Shown in pieces: positions 6,883 through 17,000 of a stretch of 64,000 bases of DNA. A program made the position numbers and the translations under genes. This DNA comes from Nitrospirales bacterium LBB_01 (GTDB lineage Bacteria > Nitrospirota > Thermodesulfovibrionia > Thermodesulfovibrionales > Magnetobacteriaceae): positions 2,852,001 through 2,916,000 of the forward strand of contig CP049016.1 in assembly GCA_004376055.2 (NCBI GenBank), written 5' to 3'. The notes under the pieces were generated by a model. It did not search any database and had not been told where the DNA came from. It worked only from the letters and a program-made list of their open reading frames with translations. The stretch's first letter is position 1. Every line of letters starts with the position of its first letter.

Positions 6883-8787
6883 GTGCTGAATAGAAGTCTG
6901 TATTACTTTAAAACATTGTTGTTTTGGGTATTACTTTTTTGCGGATTGTATATCTGTAATCTCTATAGTTATATAGTGTTTCACAGCCTCACCGAGTTAT
7001 TTACCATAGTTATTGCGTTTAGCATTTTTATATTTACATGGCACTCAAGACACCTGCTTAAGGATCATTTCTTTCTTCTTATTGGAATATCATATTTCTT
7101 TGTCGGTTTTGTAGATATATTTCACACACTGGCTCATGAAGGCATTAACATATTTCCGGCTCACGGAGAAAACCTCTCGGCACAACTATGGCTTTGTGCC
7201 AGATATGTTCAGATACTGTCCTTTTTTGGTGCAGTGTTTTTTATGAACAGAGAGTTTAATAGAAAATACTTATTTATACTGTATAGCACAGTCGTGTCGT
7301 TGTGTTTGTTGTCCATCTTTAAGTGGCAAATATTCCCGGATTGTTATATAGAAGGAGTGGGAGTAACAACTTTTAGAGTAATCAGTGAATTTGCCGTAAC
7401 CTTACTGTTAATTACAGCAGTGTTTATGCTAATGAAAAGTAGAAACTCTTTTACGCTATATGTATATAGGTTATTATACATATCCTTTCTGATTACGATA
7501 TTTCCTGAATTATCTTTTACTACTAACACATTTATTTACAATATTTTCCATGTGTCAGCGCATTTTTTCAAAATAGCAGCGTCTTTTTTAATCCTGAAAG
7601 TTATCATAGAGATGGGTTTAGTGAGACCGTATAACTTAATGTTAGAAGATATGCTTGAGAGTCGTGATGAATTGAAGAAACTATCAGCGGCTGTGGAGCA
7701 ATCTGCCGATATGATAGTAATAACTAACTTCAAGGGTACAATAGAGTATGTTAACCCTGCATTTGAAACTATTACTGGTTTTAGTAAATCCGAGATCATT
7801 GGCTGTAATCCTTCAATTTTGAAGTCAGGCAAATATGATAGAGAATTTTATGAAGCCATGTGGAATACCATTCTAAGCGGTCGTGTTTTTCAACACGCTT
7901 TTATCAACAAGAAAAAGGATGGAACTGTCTTTTATGAAGACAAGACAATCACACCGATAACAAATGAGCAGAACATAATAATCAGTTTTATTTCTATAGG
8001 GAGGGACGTAACTGAGCGTAAGCGAGCTGAACAGGAACTGATAGAGCGCTCAAACGAGCTGCTTCACTCTAATCAGGAACTGGAGCAGTATGCTTATGTA
8101 GCTTCACATGATCTATTGGAACCTCTTCGAATGACCACAAACTATGCACAACTGTTATCTAAAAAATATGCCGACTCTATGGACGATACTTCCAAAAAAT
8201 ATATAGACTACATATTGGGCGGTGTACAGAGAATGCGCAGCCTTATTACTGATCTTTTATCGTTTTCACGAGTAACCAGTCAAGGTAAGCAATTTAAATC
8301 AGTCAGCATGAACAAAGTACTGAAAATAGTTCTTTCTAATTTAGAGCCGCTCATAGATGAAAGGAAAGTGAACATTTATAGTGAAACTCTCCCTGATATT
8401 AGTGGTGACAGAACCCAAATGATCCAGTTGCTTCTAAATCTTATTGGCAATGCGATAAAATTTGGAAACATGATTGACCCTGAGGTTCGTATATGGGCAA
8501 AACCGCATCATTGCAGTGTTAAAGACAGTAACAAAGAAGAAGTCTTTACTCTGCCACGGCGAACCGCCTGGCTTTTTTGCATAAGTGACAACGGAATTGG
8601 TATAGATAACCAATATCTTGAGCGAATATTCTATATGTTTGAGCGTCTTCATGCAAGAAATGTTTATGAAGGAACTGGGATAGGGTTATCTATCTGCAAA
8701 AAGATTGTGGAGCGTCACGGAGGAAACATTTGGGCAGAATCAGTAGAGGGTGAGGGAAGCTCTTTTTATTTTACTCTTTTTTCATAA
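6883..8787 (+). CDS. membrane histidine kinase with MASE3 sensor and PAS domain
   Basis: 634 residues starting at GTG with AAGGCGAGGGG about 7 bases upstream. The first 245 residues hold about seven hydrophobic segments with FVDIFHTLAHEG and FPAHGENLSAQLW, typical of the MASE3 integral-membrane sensor. A PAS domain (about 265-385), HisKA with the His of ASHDLLEPLRM and HATPase with DNGIGI and GTGIGLSIC follow. The ligand of MASE3 is not generally known. The catalytic half resembles that of the upstream cytoplasmic kinase, including RLHARNVYEG. Its natural receiver may be the divergent Rcp1-like protein, which is inference from subfamily pairing and position. Confidence 0.88.
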   Translation: MLNRSLYYFKTLLFWVLLFCGLYICNLYSYIVFHSLTELFTIVIAFSIFIFTWHSRHLLKDHFFLLIGISYFFVGFVDIFHTLAHEGINIFPAHGENLSAQLWLCARYVQILSFFGAVFFMNREFNRKYLFILYSTVVSLCLLSIFKWQIFPDCYIEGVGVTTFRVISEFAVTLLLITAVFMLMKSRNSFTLYVYRLLYISFLITIFPELSFTTNTFIYNIFHVSAHFFKIAASFLILKVIIEMGLVRPYNLMLEDMLESRDELKKLSAAVEQSADMIVITNFKGTIEYVNPAFETITGFSKSEIIGCNPSILKSGKYDREFYEAMWNTILSGRVFQHAFINKKKDGTVFYEDKTITPITNEQNIIISFISIGRDVTERKRAEQELIERSNELLHSNQELEQYAYVASHDLLEPLRMTTNYAQLLSKKYADSMDDTSKKYIDYILGGVQRMRSLITDLLSFSRVTSQGKQFKSVSMNKVLKIVLSNLEPLIDERKVNIYSETLPDISGDRTQMIQLLLNLIGNAIKFGNMIDPEVRIWAKPHHCSVKDSNKEEVFTLPRRTAWLFCISDNGIGIDNQYLERIFYMFERLHARNVYEGTGIGLSICKKIVERHGGNIWAESVEGEGSSFYFTLFS

Positions 8788-8955
8788 GAATCTATAGCAT
8801 TAAACATATTTTTCTAAAATTAAGGCTATAATCAATAAACTGTGTCAAGCCTGAAATCACCTTAAACGGTAATATCCAATTTTAGCCTACCCTCAAAGCA
8901 AGTTGAGAAATAGTCTGGCTCCAGTTTCTTAGGGGTTGATTCAATTTTTCTGAGC

Positions 8956-8976
8956 AGGGGCATCCCCTTATGGGGA
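8956..8976 (+). repeat. 21-nt GGGG-CCCC-GGGG mini-palindrome inside the transposase
   Basis: Plus-strand form A-GGGG-CAT-CCCC-TTAT-GGGG-A. It interrupts the 3' part of the IS256 transposase in frame; excising exactly these bases rejoins the conserved protein. It has the same layout as elements at 9594, 28118 and 48928. Confidence 0.7.
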
Positions 8977-9593
8977 GATTTTGAACTGCCAGATAAAGCA
9001 GTTTTAAAAGGGCGGTTTCACTTGAAAAAGCCCCTTTGGTAACCTTGCGAATCTGGCGATAGAATCCCTCAATAGCGTTTGTCGTATAGGTAAGACTTCG
9101 GATTTCTTGAGGATACTTAAAATAGTTGGAGAGATTGTCCCAATTCATTTTCCATGATTTTATGACAATCGGGTATTTCTTGCCCCAGATTAAATCCAGC
9201 TCCGATAGTTTATGTTCGGCAAGGTCTTTTTCGCTGCCTTATAAACCTTCTTTAAATCCTTTAAAAACGCCTTCTGGTCTTTTGAGGCTATATATTTTAG
9301 GGAATTACGTATTTGGTGGATTACACAAAGTTGAACCTCTGTCTTAGGGAAAATAGTCGTTATAGCTTCAGGGAAACCTTTAAGCCCATCCACGCTTGCT
9401 ATCAATATATCCTTTACCCCCATGTTGGATAAATCAGTCAACACCTGAAGCCAGAAGTTAGCCCCTTCGCTTTCGGATATATAGATGCCAAGTGCTTCTT
9501 TTAACCCTCGCTGATTTATGCCAAGAAGTGTATAGGCCGCCTTTTGAGATACCCTGCCGTCCTCCCTTACTTTGTAATGAATTGCATCCAGCC

Positions 9594-9614
9594 GTCCCCA
9601 GAGGGGATACCCCT
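9594..9614 (-). repeat. 21-nt GGGG-CCCC-GGGG mini-palindrome inside the transposase
   Basis: Minus-strand form A-GGGG-TAT-CCCC-TCT-GGGG-AC. It separates the ETLYP and LDAIHYK blocks of the transposase and creates a TAG stop at its left junction. Removing it leaves an open frame through this part of the gene. Confidence 0.7.
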
Positions 9615-10317
9615 ATGGGTATAATGTCTCAAGCGGTCTGCTTTGCCACTCCTTTACTACTGGGATTATCTTGTCGGTTATTGTACTTAAACTTGCTGGG
9701 GATACATCTATTCCGTAGAGTTCTTCTATATGTTTGGATATGTCGTTATAACTCATCCCAAAACCGTATAGGGATATGATTTTGTTCTCCAAAGCATCTC
9801 CAAGATAGGTCTGCCTCTTTTTAACTATCTCTGGTTCAAAACTGCTATTGCAATCTCTTGGTGTCTCCAGTTCAAACGCTATTTGATCCGTTTTCACTGT
9901 CTTGGTGGTTGACACATTTTTCCGGTTCTTGCCGCCGGATTCTCTTTCTTCACTTAGATGATTTTCTAATTCTCCATCCAGCACCGCTTCAAGAATTCGC
10001 TTTATTAACAGGGTTATTACTCCTTCTTTTCCACTTAACGGCTTGCCCGATTTTAACTGCTTAATTGCCTCCTGCTGAAATGATTAAAAATCGAATCCCT
10101 TTAAATCTAATGTTTCTCTCTTACTCATTGTGTCATCCCTCATGTTAGCTTTTATTATATTATAATTCAAAGCTCATGACACAGTTTTTTGAACACTCTC
10201 TGTAATAACTAATAAATCGTGGTGTAGGGAACACATAAATCACCCGATTATGGAAAATGAGAGGTGCTGGAGTGAGAAATCTATTTTTAACGGTACTATT
10301 TAATAAAGGCTTTTTTC

Positions 10318-10505
10318 TTGATATCTCCTGAAGCCCTTCTTCTCCATACTGGTCGTCATGGGGTTACACCCCATACCCCTTTTGTGTAGCTGTCACGGCT
10401 GTAACCAAATACCTTACACGCCCTTGACACATTCCCAAGTTCCTGTGCAAGGTTCAGTATCCCTAACTTGTTCTTAATAACTTTTTCCTGCGTATGCAGA
10501 TTCAT
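10318..10505 (-). pseudogene. N-terminal remnant of an IS481-like transposase
   Basis: From ATG at 10503-10505 about 37 codons read as a helix-turn-helix start with KLGILNLAQELGNVSRACK and then FGYSRDSY, as in IS481-type transposases. A G/C-rich palindrome then shifts the frame. The next family block, DQYGEEGLQEIS, is readable in another frame down to about 10318, and the catalytic core is absent. Possible element ends are an inverted repeat at 10528-10544 and 10575-10591 and the sequence TGTTGTCCGATTAAA near 10620. Confidence 0.6.
10357..10381 (-). repeat. diverged mini-palindrome inside the IS481 remnant
   Basis: The minus strand reads GGGG-TAT-GGGG-TGTAA-CCCC with flanking A residues. It breaks the reading frame between YSRDSY and DQYGEEG. 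It resembles the 21-nt elements but its second and third blocks are exchanged, so membership is less certain. Confidence 0.45.
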
Positions 10506-10527
10506 ATTCCCTCCTTCATAAGGTTAT

Positions 10528-10591
10528 GGTTATTTCCGCTGTGGTTCCAACCAGACTGTTGTTAGTCTGTCTACACCACAACAGAATAACC
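10528..10591. repeat. imperfect inverted repeat beside the IS481 remnant
   Basis: GGTTATT...TGTGGT at 10528-10544 faces ACCACA...AATAACC at 10575-10591, enclosing a small AGACT/AGTCT hairpin. It could be an element end or a terminator-like structure. Otherwise the gap 10129-10691 contains only the transposase remnants described; I see no intact gene in it. Confidence 0.45.
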
Positions 10592-10691
10592 AGCTTCTTT
10601 ATAACGGAGTTATTTTAACCTGTTGTCCGATTAAATTGTTACTATTGCAAAATAAAAGCTCCTTTAATTGTGCCCTACTTTCAATAGGTTA

Positions 10692-11729
10692 CTATCTATC
10701 CTGTTTTTCTTTCTGATCCCATGTATGTTTAAGTCTTCTGATTTCAGCCTCAGCCTCAAAAAAGCACTCGATAAGGCGTGGAGAAAAATGACTTCCTGCA
10801 CCATCCCTTATCTCTTCAAATGCCTTATCCACTGGCCATGCATCTTTGTATGGCCGCACCGTAGTGAGTGCATCAAATACGTCTGCAATTGCCACAATTG
10901 CAGCGCTTTCAGGTATTTCTCTTTCTTTTAAACCATTAGGGTACCCAGCGCCATTCCATTTTTCATGGTGATAATGTGCAATATCTGCCGACATCTTAAA
11001 CAAAGGTGTCTCGCTTTCAGACAATATATTATGCCCAATCGTAGTGTGCGTAATTATTATTGCCCATTCATCAGGATCAAGTTTGGCTGGTTTTCTCAAA
11101 ATGCTACCGGGAACTCCAATTTTTCCTGTGTCGTGCATTGCCGCCGCATACGATATCTTCTCAACCTCATCAACATGCCAACCACATGCTTTTGCTATCT
11201 CTACAGAAAACGATGCCATGCGCCATATATGAGACCCTGTATCAGTGTCATTGTAATGGCCTGCCTTTCCAAGCATAAATATAGATGTTTGCTGGCTCTC
11301 CAATAACTCCTTTGTACGCTTTATAACAGTCTCCTCACAAAGCCGTTTTTGATAAAACAGTTCTAAATGAGCCGCAACTCTATGTAGTACAACAGATGGC
11401 GATACAGGCTTAAAAATATAATCAATTCCGCCAACATCAAATCCACGAGACTCACTCTCTATCTCTACCGAAGATGTAACAAAAATAACCGGAATATGAG
11501 CTGTTGCAATGTTTGCTTTCAAGCGGAGGCACGTCTCAAATCCGTCAATTCCAGGCATCATAACGTCTAACAGAATTAGATCGGGCTTGTCCTTTGCGGC
11601 TTTATCCAAAGCACGCAAACCATCTGTGGCAAAGAATAGTTTATACGTATCTTTCAATATCTGCCTCATTATTTGTCTGTTATTAGCCTCATCATCAACT
11701 ATTAACACACTCCATTTTATGTCTGTCAT
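10692..11729 (-). CDS. response regulator with HD-GYP phosphodiesterase output
   Basis: 345 residues. A receiver (about 5-125, phosphoacceptor Asp in LILLDVMMPGIDG) is followed by a helical linker and an HD-GYP domain with the metal-binding HDTGKIG, the HxxxG-type ITHTTIGH, HHEKWNGAGYP and DVFDALTTVRPYK. The family hydrolyses cyclic di-GMP, lowering it and favouring motility. The usual DGxGYP reads NGAGYP here, a conservative change that need not abolish activity. I chose ATG 11727-11729 because GAGGGGG lies about 6 bases upstream and it leaves one base after the preceding stop. It is the last gene of a four-gene signalling operon, which suggests the upstream kinases control its activity. Confidence 0.92.
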   Translation of the reverse strand: MTDIKWSVLIVDDEANNRQIMRQILKDTYKLFFATDGLRALDKAAKDKPDLILLDVMMPGIDGFETCLRLKANIATAHIPVIFVTSSVEIESESRGFDVGGIDYIFKPVSPSVVLHRVAAHLELFYQKRLCEETVIKRTKELLESQQTSIFMLGKAGHYNDTDTGSHIWRMASFSVEIAKACGWHVDEVEKISYAAAMHDTGKIGVPGSILRKPAKLDPDEWAIIITHTTIGHNILSESETPLFKMSADIAHYHHEKWNGAGYPNGLKEREIPESAAIVAIADVFDALTTVRPYKDAWPVDKAFEEIRDGAGSHFSPRLIECFFEAEAEIRRLKHTWDQKEKQDR

Positions 11730-11730
11730 G

Positions 11731-12900
11731 TTATACCCCCTCGTTTGCAAGCGGCAGTTCTATAACAAACTGTGCTCCACCCTCTATATTTGAAACCGAT
11801 ATTTTCCCGTCCATTTTTCCTTCTATAATTGCTTTTGACATGTACAGACCGATCCCTGTCCCCTCATCTCCTTTCGTTGTTACATATGGTTTAAAGAGGT
11901 TGTCCAATACCATCGGGTCTATTCCACCGCCATTGTCGCTTATGGAGGCAACAACTTTCCTATTCTCTCCCTCTTTAATATCAATTGTGATCAATCCGTC
12001 TTCTGTAATAATCCCCTTTTTTCTTCTTGAGTTTATGGCGTCACGGCTGTTGTTTATCAGATTCAGGATAACCTGTTTTAGTTCATTCGGATAACCTATT
12101 GAAGATATACAACATGTTTGTGGAGTATTAATCCGTATACAAATATCATCTTTTTTTAACATATCAGAAAAAAGGTTGACAAGCTCGTAAACCGCCTCTG
12201 TTACATCAAAAGTGTATTTTATACGGGACGGTTTCAGGAGGTTTCGAAAAGCATCTATCGTCTGTGACATAAACAGAATCAATTCCATGGTTTGTTTAAC
12301 GAAGTCTTTAACATACTTTTTATCTACCTCTCCATATTCAAACTCATCCTCAACACATTGCACTATGAGGCCAAGGGAATTCAACGGCTGTTTCCACTGA
12401 TGAGATATAGCGTTAATCATCTCCCCCATAGCCGCCATTTTAGATTGCTGGATGAGCATCTGTTCCTCTACTCTGCGATTGTTAACTTCCTCTTCTACCC
12501 TTCTTTCTAAAAACCGTTGGAAATTATATAATTTTAAATGTGTTTCTACTCTGGCTAAAACCTCCTCACTTTGAAAGGGTTTGGAAATGTAATCTACTCC
12601 CCCGCCTTTAAACGCTTTGACTTTCTCGGTAATATCCGATAAAGTGCTGATAAATATAATTGGAATATCAGCTGTCGCAGGAATAGCCTTTAGCCTTTGG
12701 CACGTTTCGTATCCATCCATTTCAGGCATCAGAATATCAAGAAGTATCAGATCAGGTCTCACTTTCTGTACTTTCGCCAGTGCATTTATACCATCAGTAG
12801 CAAACGATAGATTATAAATATCCTTCAGTATTTGTCTTAAAAGCTGCCTGCTGGCAGCATCGTCATCAACTATAAGCACAGTCATTTTCATTGCAGTCAT
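11731..12900 (-). CDS. receiver-histidine kinase fusion (HQWKQPL type)
   Basis: 389 residues. Receiver at 5-125 with acidic Asp12-Asp14, phosphoacceptor Asp55 (LILLDILMPEMDG) and Lys108 (ISKPF). A coiled-coil linker leads to a HisKA box with His167 (AISHQWKQPLNS), then HATPase with DNGGGI and GTGIGLYMSK. A receiver ahead of the kinase core, with no other sensor, means its activity is probably set by phosphorylation from another kinase such as the large hybrid upstream. It is a paralogue of the next gene upstream and ends one base before the HD-GYP start. Confidence 0.9.
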   Translation of the reverse strand: MTAMKMTVLIVDDDAASRQLLRQILKDIYNLSFATDGINALAKVQKVRPDLILLDILMPEMDGYETCQRLKAIPATADIPIIFISTLSDITEKVKAFKGGGVDYISKPFQSEEVLARVETHLKLYNFQRFLERRVEEEVNNRRVEEQMLIQQSKMAAMGEMINAISHQWKQPLNSLGLIVQCVEDEFEYGEVDKKYVKDFVKQTMELILFMSQTIDAFRNLLKPSRIKYTFDVTEAVYELVNLFSDMLKKDDICIRINTPQTCCISSIGYPNELKQVILNLINNSRDAINSRRKKGIITEDGLITIDIKEGENRKVVASISDNGGGIDPMVLDNLFKPYVTTKGDEGTGIGLYMSKAIIEGKMDGKISVSNIEGGAQFVIELPLANEGV

Positions 12901-12931
12901 CTTATACCTCCACGTCTAATCATTAATCGCA

Positions 12932-14065
12932 TCATATCTCTATCCTAAACTCAGCCCATCCATCAATGTTTCTTACAGAAAGTGTGCCTTTCATGCTCCG
13001 TTCTATGATTAGCTTTGCTATATATAAACCGAGTCCCGTCCCCTGTGATTTCTCTTTTGTAGTAAAATACGGGTCAAATATCTTATGAATATTATCCTCA
13101 TGCACTCCACCACCATTGTCTGTGATGGTTATTACTATTTTGTTGGTATCAGTATCTCTATATGCCCTTATGTTAACTATACCGTTAGTAATATGCCTCT
13201 GTTCAAACACATTCTGGACATTTGTCAATAGATTCAATAAGACTTGAGCAAACTCATTCGGATAAAAACTTATAATCAATTTATTTTCAAACTCCTTGTT
13301 GATGACAAAACCTTTTACTTTAAAATATCCCTCTACAATCGCTATGGTGCTGTTTACCACATCTTCTAAATTAAATTCCTTTAGTTCCTGCTTGGCTACA
13401 TAATAGTTTCTAAAACCATTTATGGTGTTTGATAATCTTATCAACTCAGTCATAATAGTCAAAATACTTTTGTCAAAATAGTTTCCATCCAATTCTTTAT
13501 GTAAATAGGCATCTTGCATATCCTGGACTAAGACACCTATGCTGTTTAAGGGCTGCCGCCAATGATGGGCAATATTAACCAGCAGTTCACCCATTGCTAT
13601 ATGACGGGCTTGTTCATTGATAAGGTGATCTTTTAATCTGTTTCTTTCTACTTCATCTTCTACTCTTCCCTCCAAAAACCGTTGGAAATTATATAATTTT
13701 ATATGACTGTCTACTCTTGCTATTACCTCAAGCCCACTAAATGGTTTAGAAATATAATCCACTCCACCAAATTTAAAGGCCATAAATTTAACATCACTAT
13801 CTGATAAGCTGCTAATAAAAATAACTGGGATATTAGATGTTCCAACATCACTCTTCAACTTATGACATGTCTCATAACCATCCATTTCAGGCATGAGTAT
13901 ATCAAGAAGAATTAGATCAGGCTTCACATTCTGTACTTTCTTCAGTGCCTCTACACCGCTGGTAGCAAATGATAGATTATATCTATCTTTCAGTATTTCT
14001 CTTAAAAGCTGTCTGCTGACGGCATCATCATCGACTATAAGCACGGTCATTCTAATTTCAGTCAT
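12932..14065 (-). CDS. receiver-histidine kinase fusion (HHWRQPL type)
   Basis: 377 residues with the same layout as its downstream neighbour: receiver (phosphoacceptor Asp55, Lys108), linker, HisKA with His167 (IAHHWRQPLNS), HATPase with DNGGGV and GTGLGLYIAK. The receivers of the two genes are nearly superimposable (TVLIVDDDA, then SRQLLR and YNLSFAT), showing tandem duplication. It ends 31 bases before the next gene and begins one base after the hybrid-kinase stop, so the operon is continuous. Confidence 0.9.
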   Translation of the reverse strand: MTEIRMTVLIVDDDAVSRQLLREILKDRYNLSFATSGVEALKKVQNVKPDLILLDILMPEMDGYETCHKLKSDVGTSNIPVIFISSLSDSDVKFMAFKFGGVDYISKPFSGLEVIARVDSHIKLYNFQRFLEGRVEDEVERNRLKDHLINEQARHIAMGELLVNIAHHWRQPLNSIGVLVQDMQDAYLHKELDGNYFDKSILTIMTELIRLSNTINGFRNYYVAKQELKEFNLEDVVNSTIAIVEGYFKVKGFVINKEFENKLIISFYPNEFAQVLLNLLTNVQNVFEQRHITNGIVNIRAYRDTDTNKIVITITDNGGGVHEDNIHKIFDPYFTTKEKSQGTGLGLYIAKLIIERSMKGTLSVRNIDGWAEFRIEI

Positions 14066-14066
14066 T

Positions 14067-17000
14067 CTATGCCGCCACGTCTATTTCTAAAGATACTGCT
14101 AATTTTATTGTCTCCTCTTTTGCTCCGTCAAAGTCGAGCTCCTCTATATACTTTCCTATTGACTCTTCTTGCGCCCCACTTATAACCCCGTGTAATTCAA
14201 GTAAGATTGTTTCGGCTTCATCCGGGTCGTCCTTTTCGCATGATTCCACCAACCTGAGAATGATTCCTTTTACTGCCGGAATATCCAACTCTGTAATGCT
14301 CTCATAAGGCAACTCATCCTTCAGTGTCCCTATACTGTTTATGGAGTCAACGACTGTCCTTAAAAGATCTCTGAGTTGAGCCAATTGCACCTTTGCACTA
14401 TCAAGATTTTGCTCCTTTAGTGAGCGTGACAACTCTCTTGCAACCTTAAACACATACGTCATTGATAAATTCCCTGACACCCCATCCAAAGAATGTACTA
14501 TCCTCCTTGCCTCCTCAATGTTATTAGCTTCAATTAAGGACAATATCTTATCTGCCACATCACAGTGCTTGCGTGAAAACCCTGTTAAAGCTTTCTTATA
14601 CGCCTCAACATCCTTCCAAACACTCATGCCTTTCTGAGTATCCACTCCGGCAATTAACGGCATACCTACTGATTCTGTAACGTTTTCAACTATAATATCA
14701 GTGTTAAACTCTCCAATACCCGCTCTTACAGTATGCTCTATTGTTGACAAGAGGTTCTCTATTTCAATTGGTTTCTCTACTACAGCATCTACTCCTTTCA
14801 TTATATATGATGCCTTTTCCTCCCTCATAACACTGGCAGTCAAGGCAATAATAGTAATACGCCCACCAATGGTGGACTCAAGTTGACGTATTTGACGTGT
14901 AGCCTCTAACCCATCCATCACAGGCATTTGAACGTCCATAAGAATGACATCAACAGCATCTGCTTTGAAGCGCTCCACTGCCTCCATACCGTTCCTGGCT
15001 ACAAGAACTGTGTGTCCATATTGTTGGAGACGAATATTTAATAAAAGAATATTTTCTTCTATATCTTCTGCAACCAATATTCTGAATTTGCGACTTGGTC
15101 TTGCTAATTTATGTAGATTTTGAACATTTCCTTCTTCAACGGTAGCGATATATTCTTTATCAGTTTTCTGTATAACGGCGGTAAAGTAAAAAGTGCTTCC
15201 TTTGCCAACCTCGCTTTCTACCCACATGCTGCCGCCCATAAGATTAACAATCTCCTTATTTATGGTCAGCCCAAGTCCAGTTCCACCGTAGTCCCTGGTT
15301 GTGGAACTGTCTGCCTGAGTGAATCTCTGAAATATTTCTTCTTTTCTATCGGTTGCGATTCCTATCCCTGTATCCTTTATTGAAAAAAGAAGAGTCACTG
15401 TCTTATTTTGTGCTTTTTCATCTAAAATAGTCAGACTAACATCAATTGAACCCTTAGCTGTAAATTTCAAAGCATTACCCATCAAATTGATTAGTATCTG
15501 CCTAAGTCTGTTTGGATCTCCTTTTAACACTACAGGTACTTCCGGGGATATATCATAGTTAAGAATTATTCCTTTTCTTTGGGCATTAATTGTAAACATA
15601 TCAAACGCTGATATAACCACCGATTTGATGTAGAAATCAACGGTTTCAAGCTCAAATTTACCCGATTCAATTTTCATAATATCAAGTATTCCGTTAATTA
15701 TAGACAATAACGAGTTTGCGGAGTCCTTCACTATAGTAAGATACTCCTTTTGTTTTTCATCCGTTAATCTCTCCAGAACAATATCAGTCATCCCTATTAT
15801 GGCATTCATCGGGGTTCTGATTTCATGACTCATATTTGACAGGAAATCGCTTTTAGATTTGTTTGCCCTATCAGCTTCTTTCCTTGCCTTCTCAGCCTCT
15901 CCTTTTGCAATCAAGGCTTCTTCCTTTGCCCTCTCTACCTCAACCATTGCTGTAGCAGCCACTGCTTTTGCCTTCTCAGCCTCTTGCTTTGCTAATAAAG
16001 CCTCTTCTTTAACTCTATCAGCCTCTTTCTTTGCTAATAAAGCCTCTTCTTTAACTCTATCAGCCTCTTTCTTTGCTAATAAGGCCTCTTCTTTAACTCT
16101 ATCAGCTACATCCTTCGCTAATAAAGCCTCTTCTTTAACTCTATCAGCTTCTTTTTTTGCTAATAGGGCATCTTCCTTTAATCTGTCAGCTACGTCCTTC
16201 GCTAATAAAGCCTCTTCTTTAACTCTATCAGCTTCTTTCTTCGCTAATAGGGCATCTTCCTTTAATTTATCAGCTACGTCCTTCGCTAATAAAGCCTCTT
16301 CTTTAACTCTATCAGCTTCTTCCTTTGCCTGAATACGCAATTTCTCAATCTGTTTATTTTTAATCGATATGGCAATGCTATATGATACGGTGGCAAGTGA
16401 GTCAATAGTGAATTGGGTTAAAATATTTTTTGAGAATATGGCTAAAACACCTGCAACTCTGCCTTCCACTAATAATGGGTATCCTGCAAAAGCCTTCATG
16501 CCATCCAGTTTAACCCACTCACTATCTCCAAATACTGGCTCTGTTTGTGGTGAGTTGGTGATATGGGGCACGGCTTCACTGGCAATACGATATATTATAT
16601 CTTTACAAACCTGAATTCTTGACAGGCTGTCGTCAACATGTGTGTGCTGCCCCGAGCTGGCTTGCAGTTCCAGTATATTTTCCATCTCATCTAAAGTCCA
16701 AATGCGAGCCAGATACACAGCCGTATAGCTGACTATAGCATCCACGGTTTTTTGGAGTAATACCGCTAACGACGAGGTACTTGAGGCTAAAATAATTACT
16801 ATCTCTGACATAAACTTAGAGAGATTTGATTGCTCTTGTGTCTCTTTATGGAAGTACGCATTTTTTAGAACAAGCCCTATTACTTTTCCTATCATATCCA
16901 TTGTTTGCAGCAATGGATCCAAAGTCACAGTGTCTGCATCAATTGCAATGTTTATAAGCAATAGTGTTCCAATTCTCGTCAACCCTGAAAACAGCGGCAT

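Larger units (their letters stand above)
8882..10128 (-). pseudogene. IS256-family (mutator) transposase pseudogene
   Basis: Reading from ATG at 10126-10128 to the stop at 8882 recovers a full-length transposase of about 415 codons. The conserved blocks are TVKTDQ near the N-terminus, GMSYNDISKHIEELYG, LDAIHYKVREDG (first catalytic Asp), SVDGLKGFPEAI (second Asp) and TTNAIEGFYRQIRKVTKGAF (catalytic Glu). It carries four lesions: a TAA at codon 15 (10084-10086), a 21-nt insertion at 9594-9614 that makes a TAG at its junction (9613-9615), a one-base deletion in a T run at 9227-9231, and an in-frame 21-nt insertion at 8956-8976. Removing the second insertion restores the family pattern AVQN-x-SEKLNQPLRNW. 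The family call is secure and the gene is dead. Confidence 0.9.
8836..10188 (-). mobile_element. degenerate IS256-family insertion sequence
   Basis: About 1.35 kb, the usual size of IS256-family elements. The ends share an inverted repeat: AAACTGTGTCA at 8837-8847 and its reverse complement TGACACAGTTT at 10177-10187. Between them lies one decayed transposase gene on the minus strand. No clear target-site duplication was found by eye. The element is immobile unless helped in trans. Confidence 0.75.

Noticed and set aside
9227-9231. Programmed frameshift in the IS256 transposase
   Set aside because: IS256-family transposases are made from a single frame, and three other lesions show the gene is dead.
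15859-16332. Long plus-strand open frame (157 codons) opposite the hybrid kinase
   Set aside because: It is the mirror of the 42-bp coiled-coil repeats; low-complexity Ala/Ser/Phe sequence with no ribosome site.
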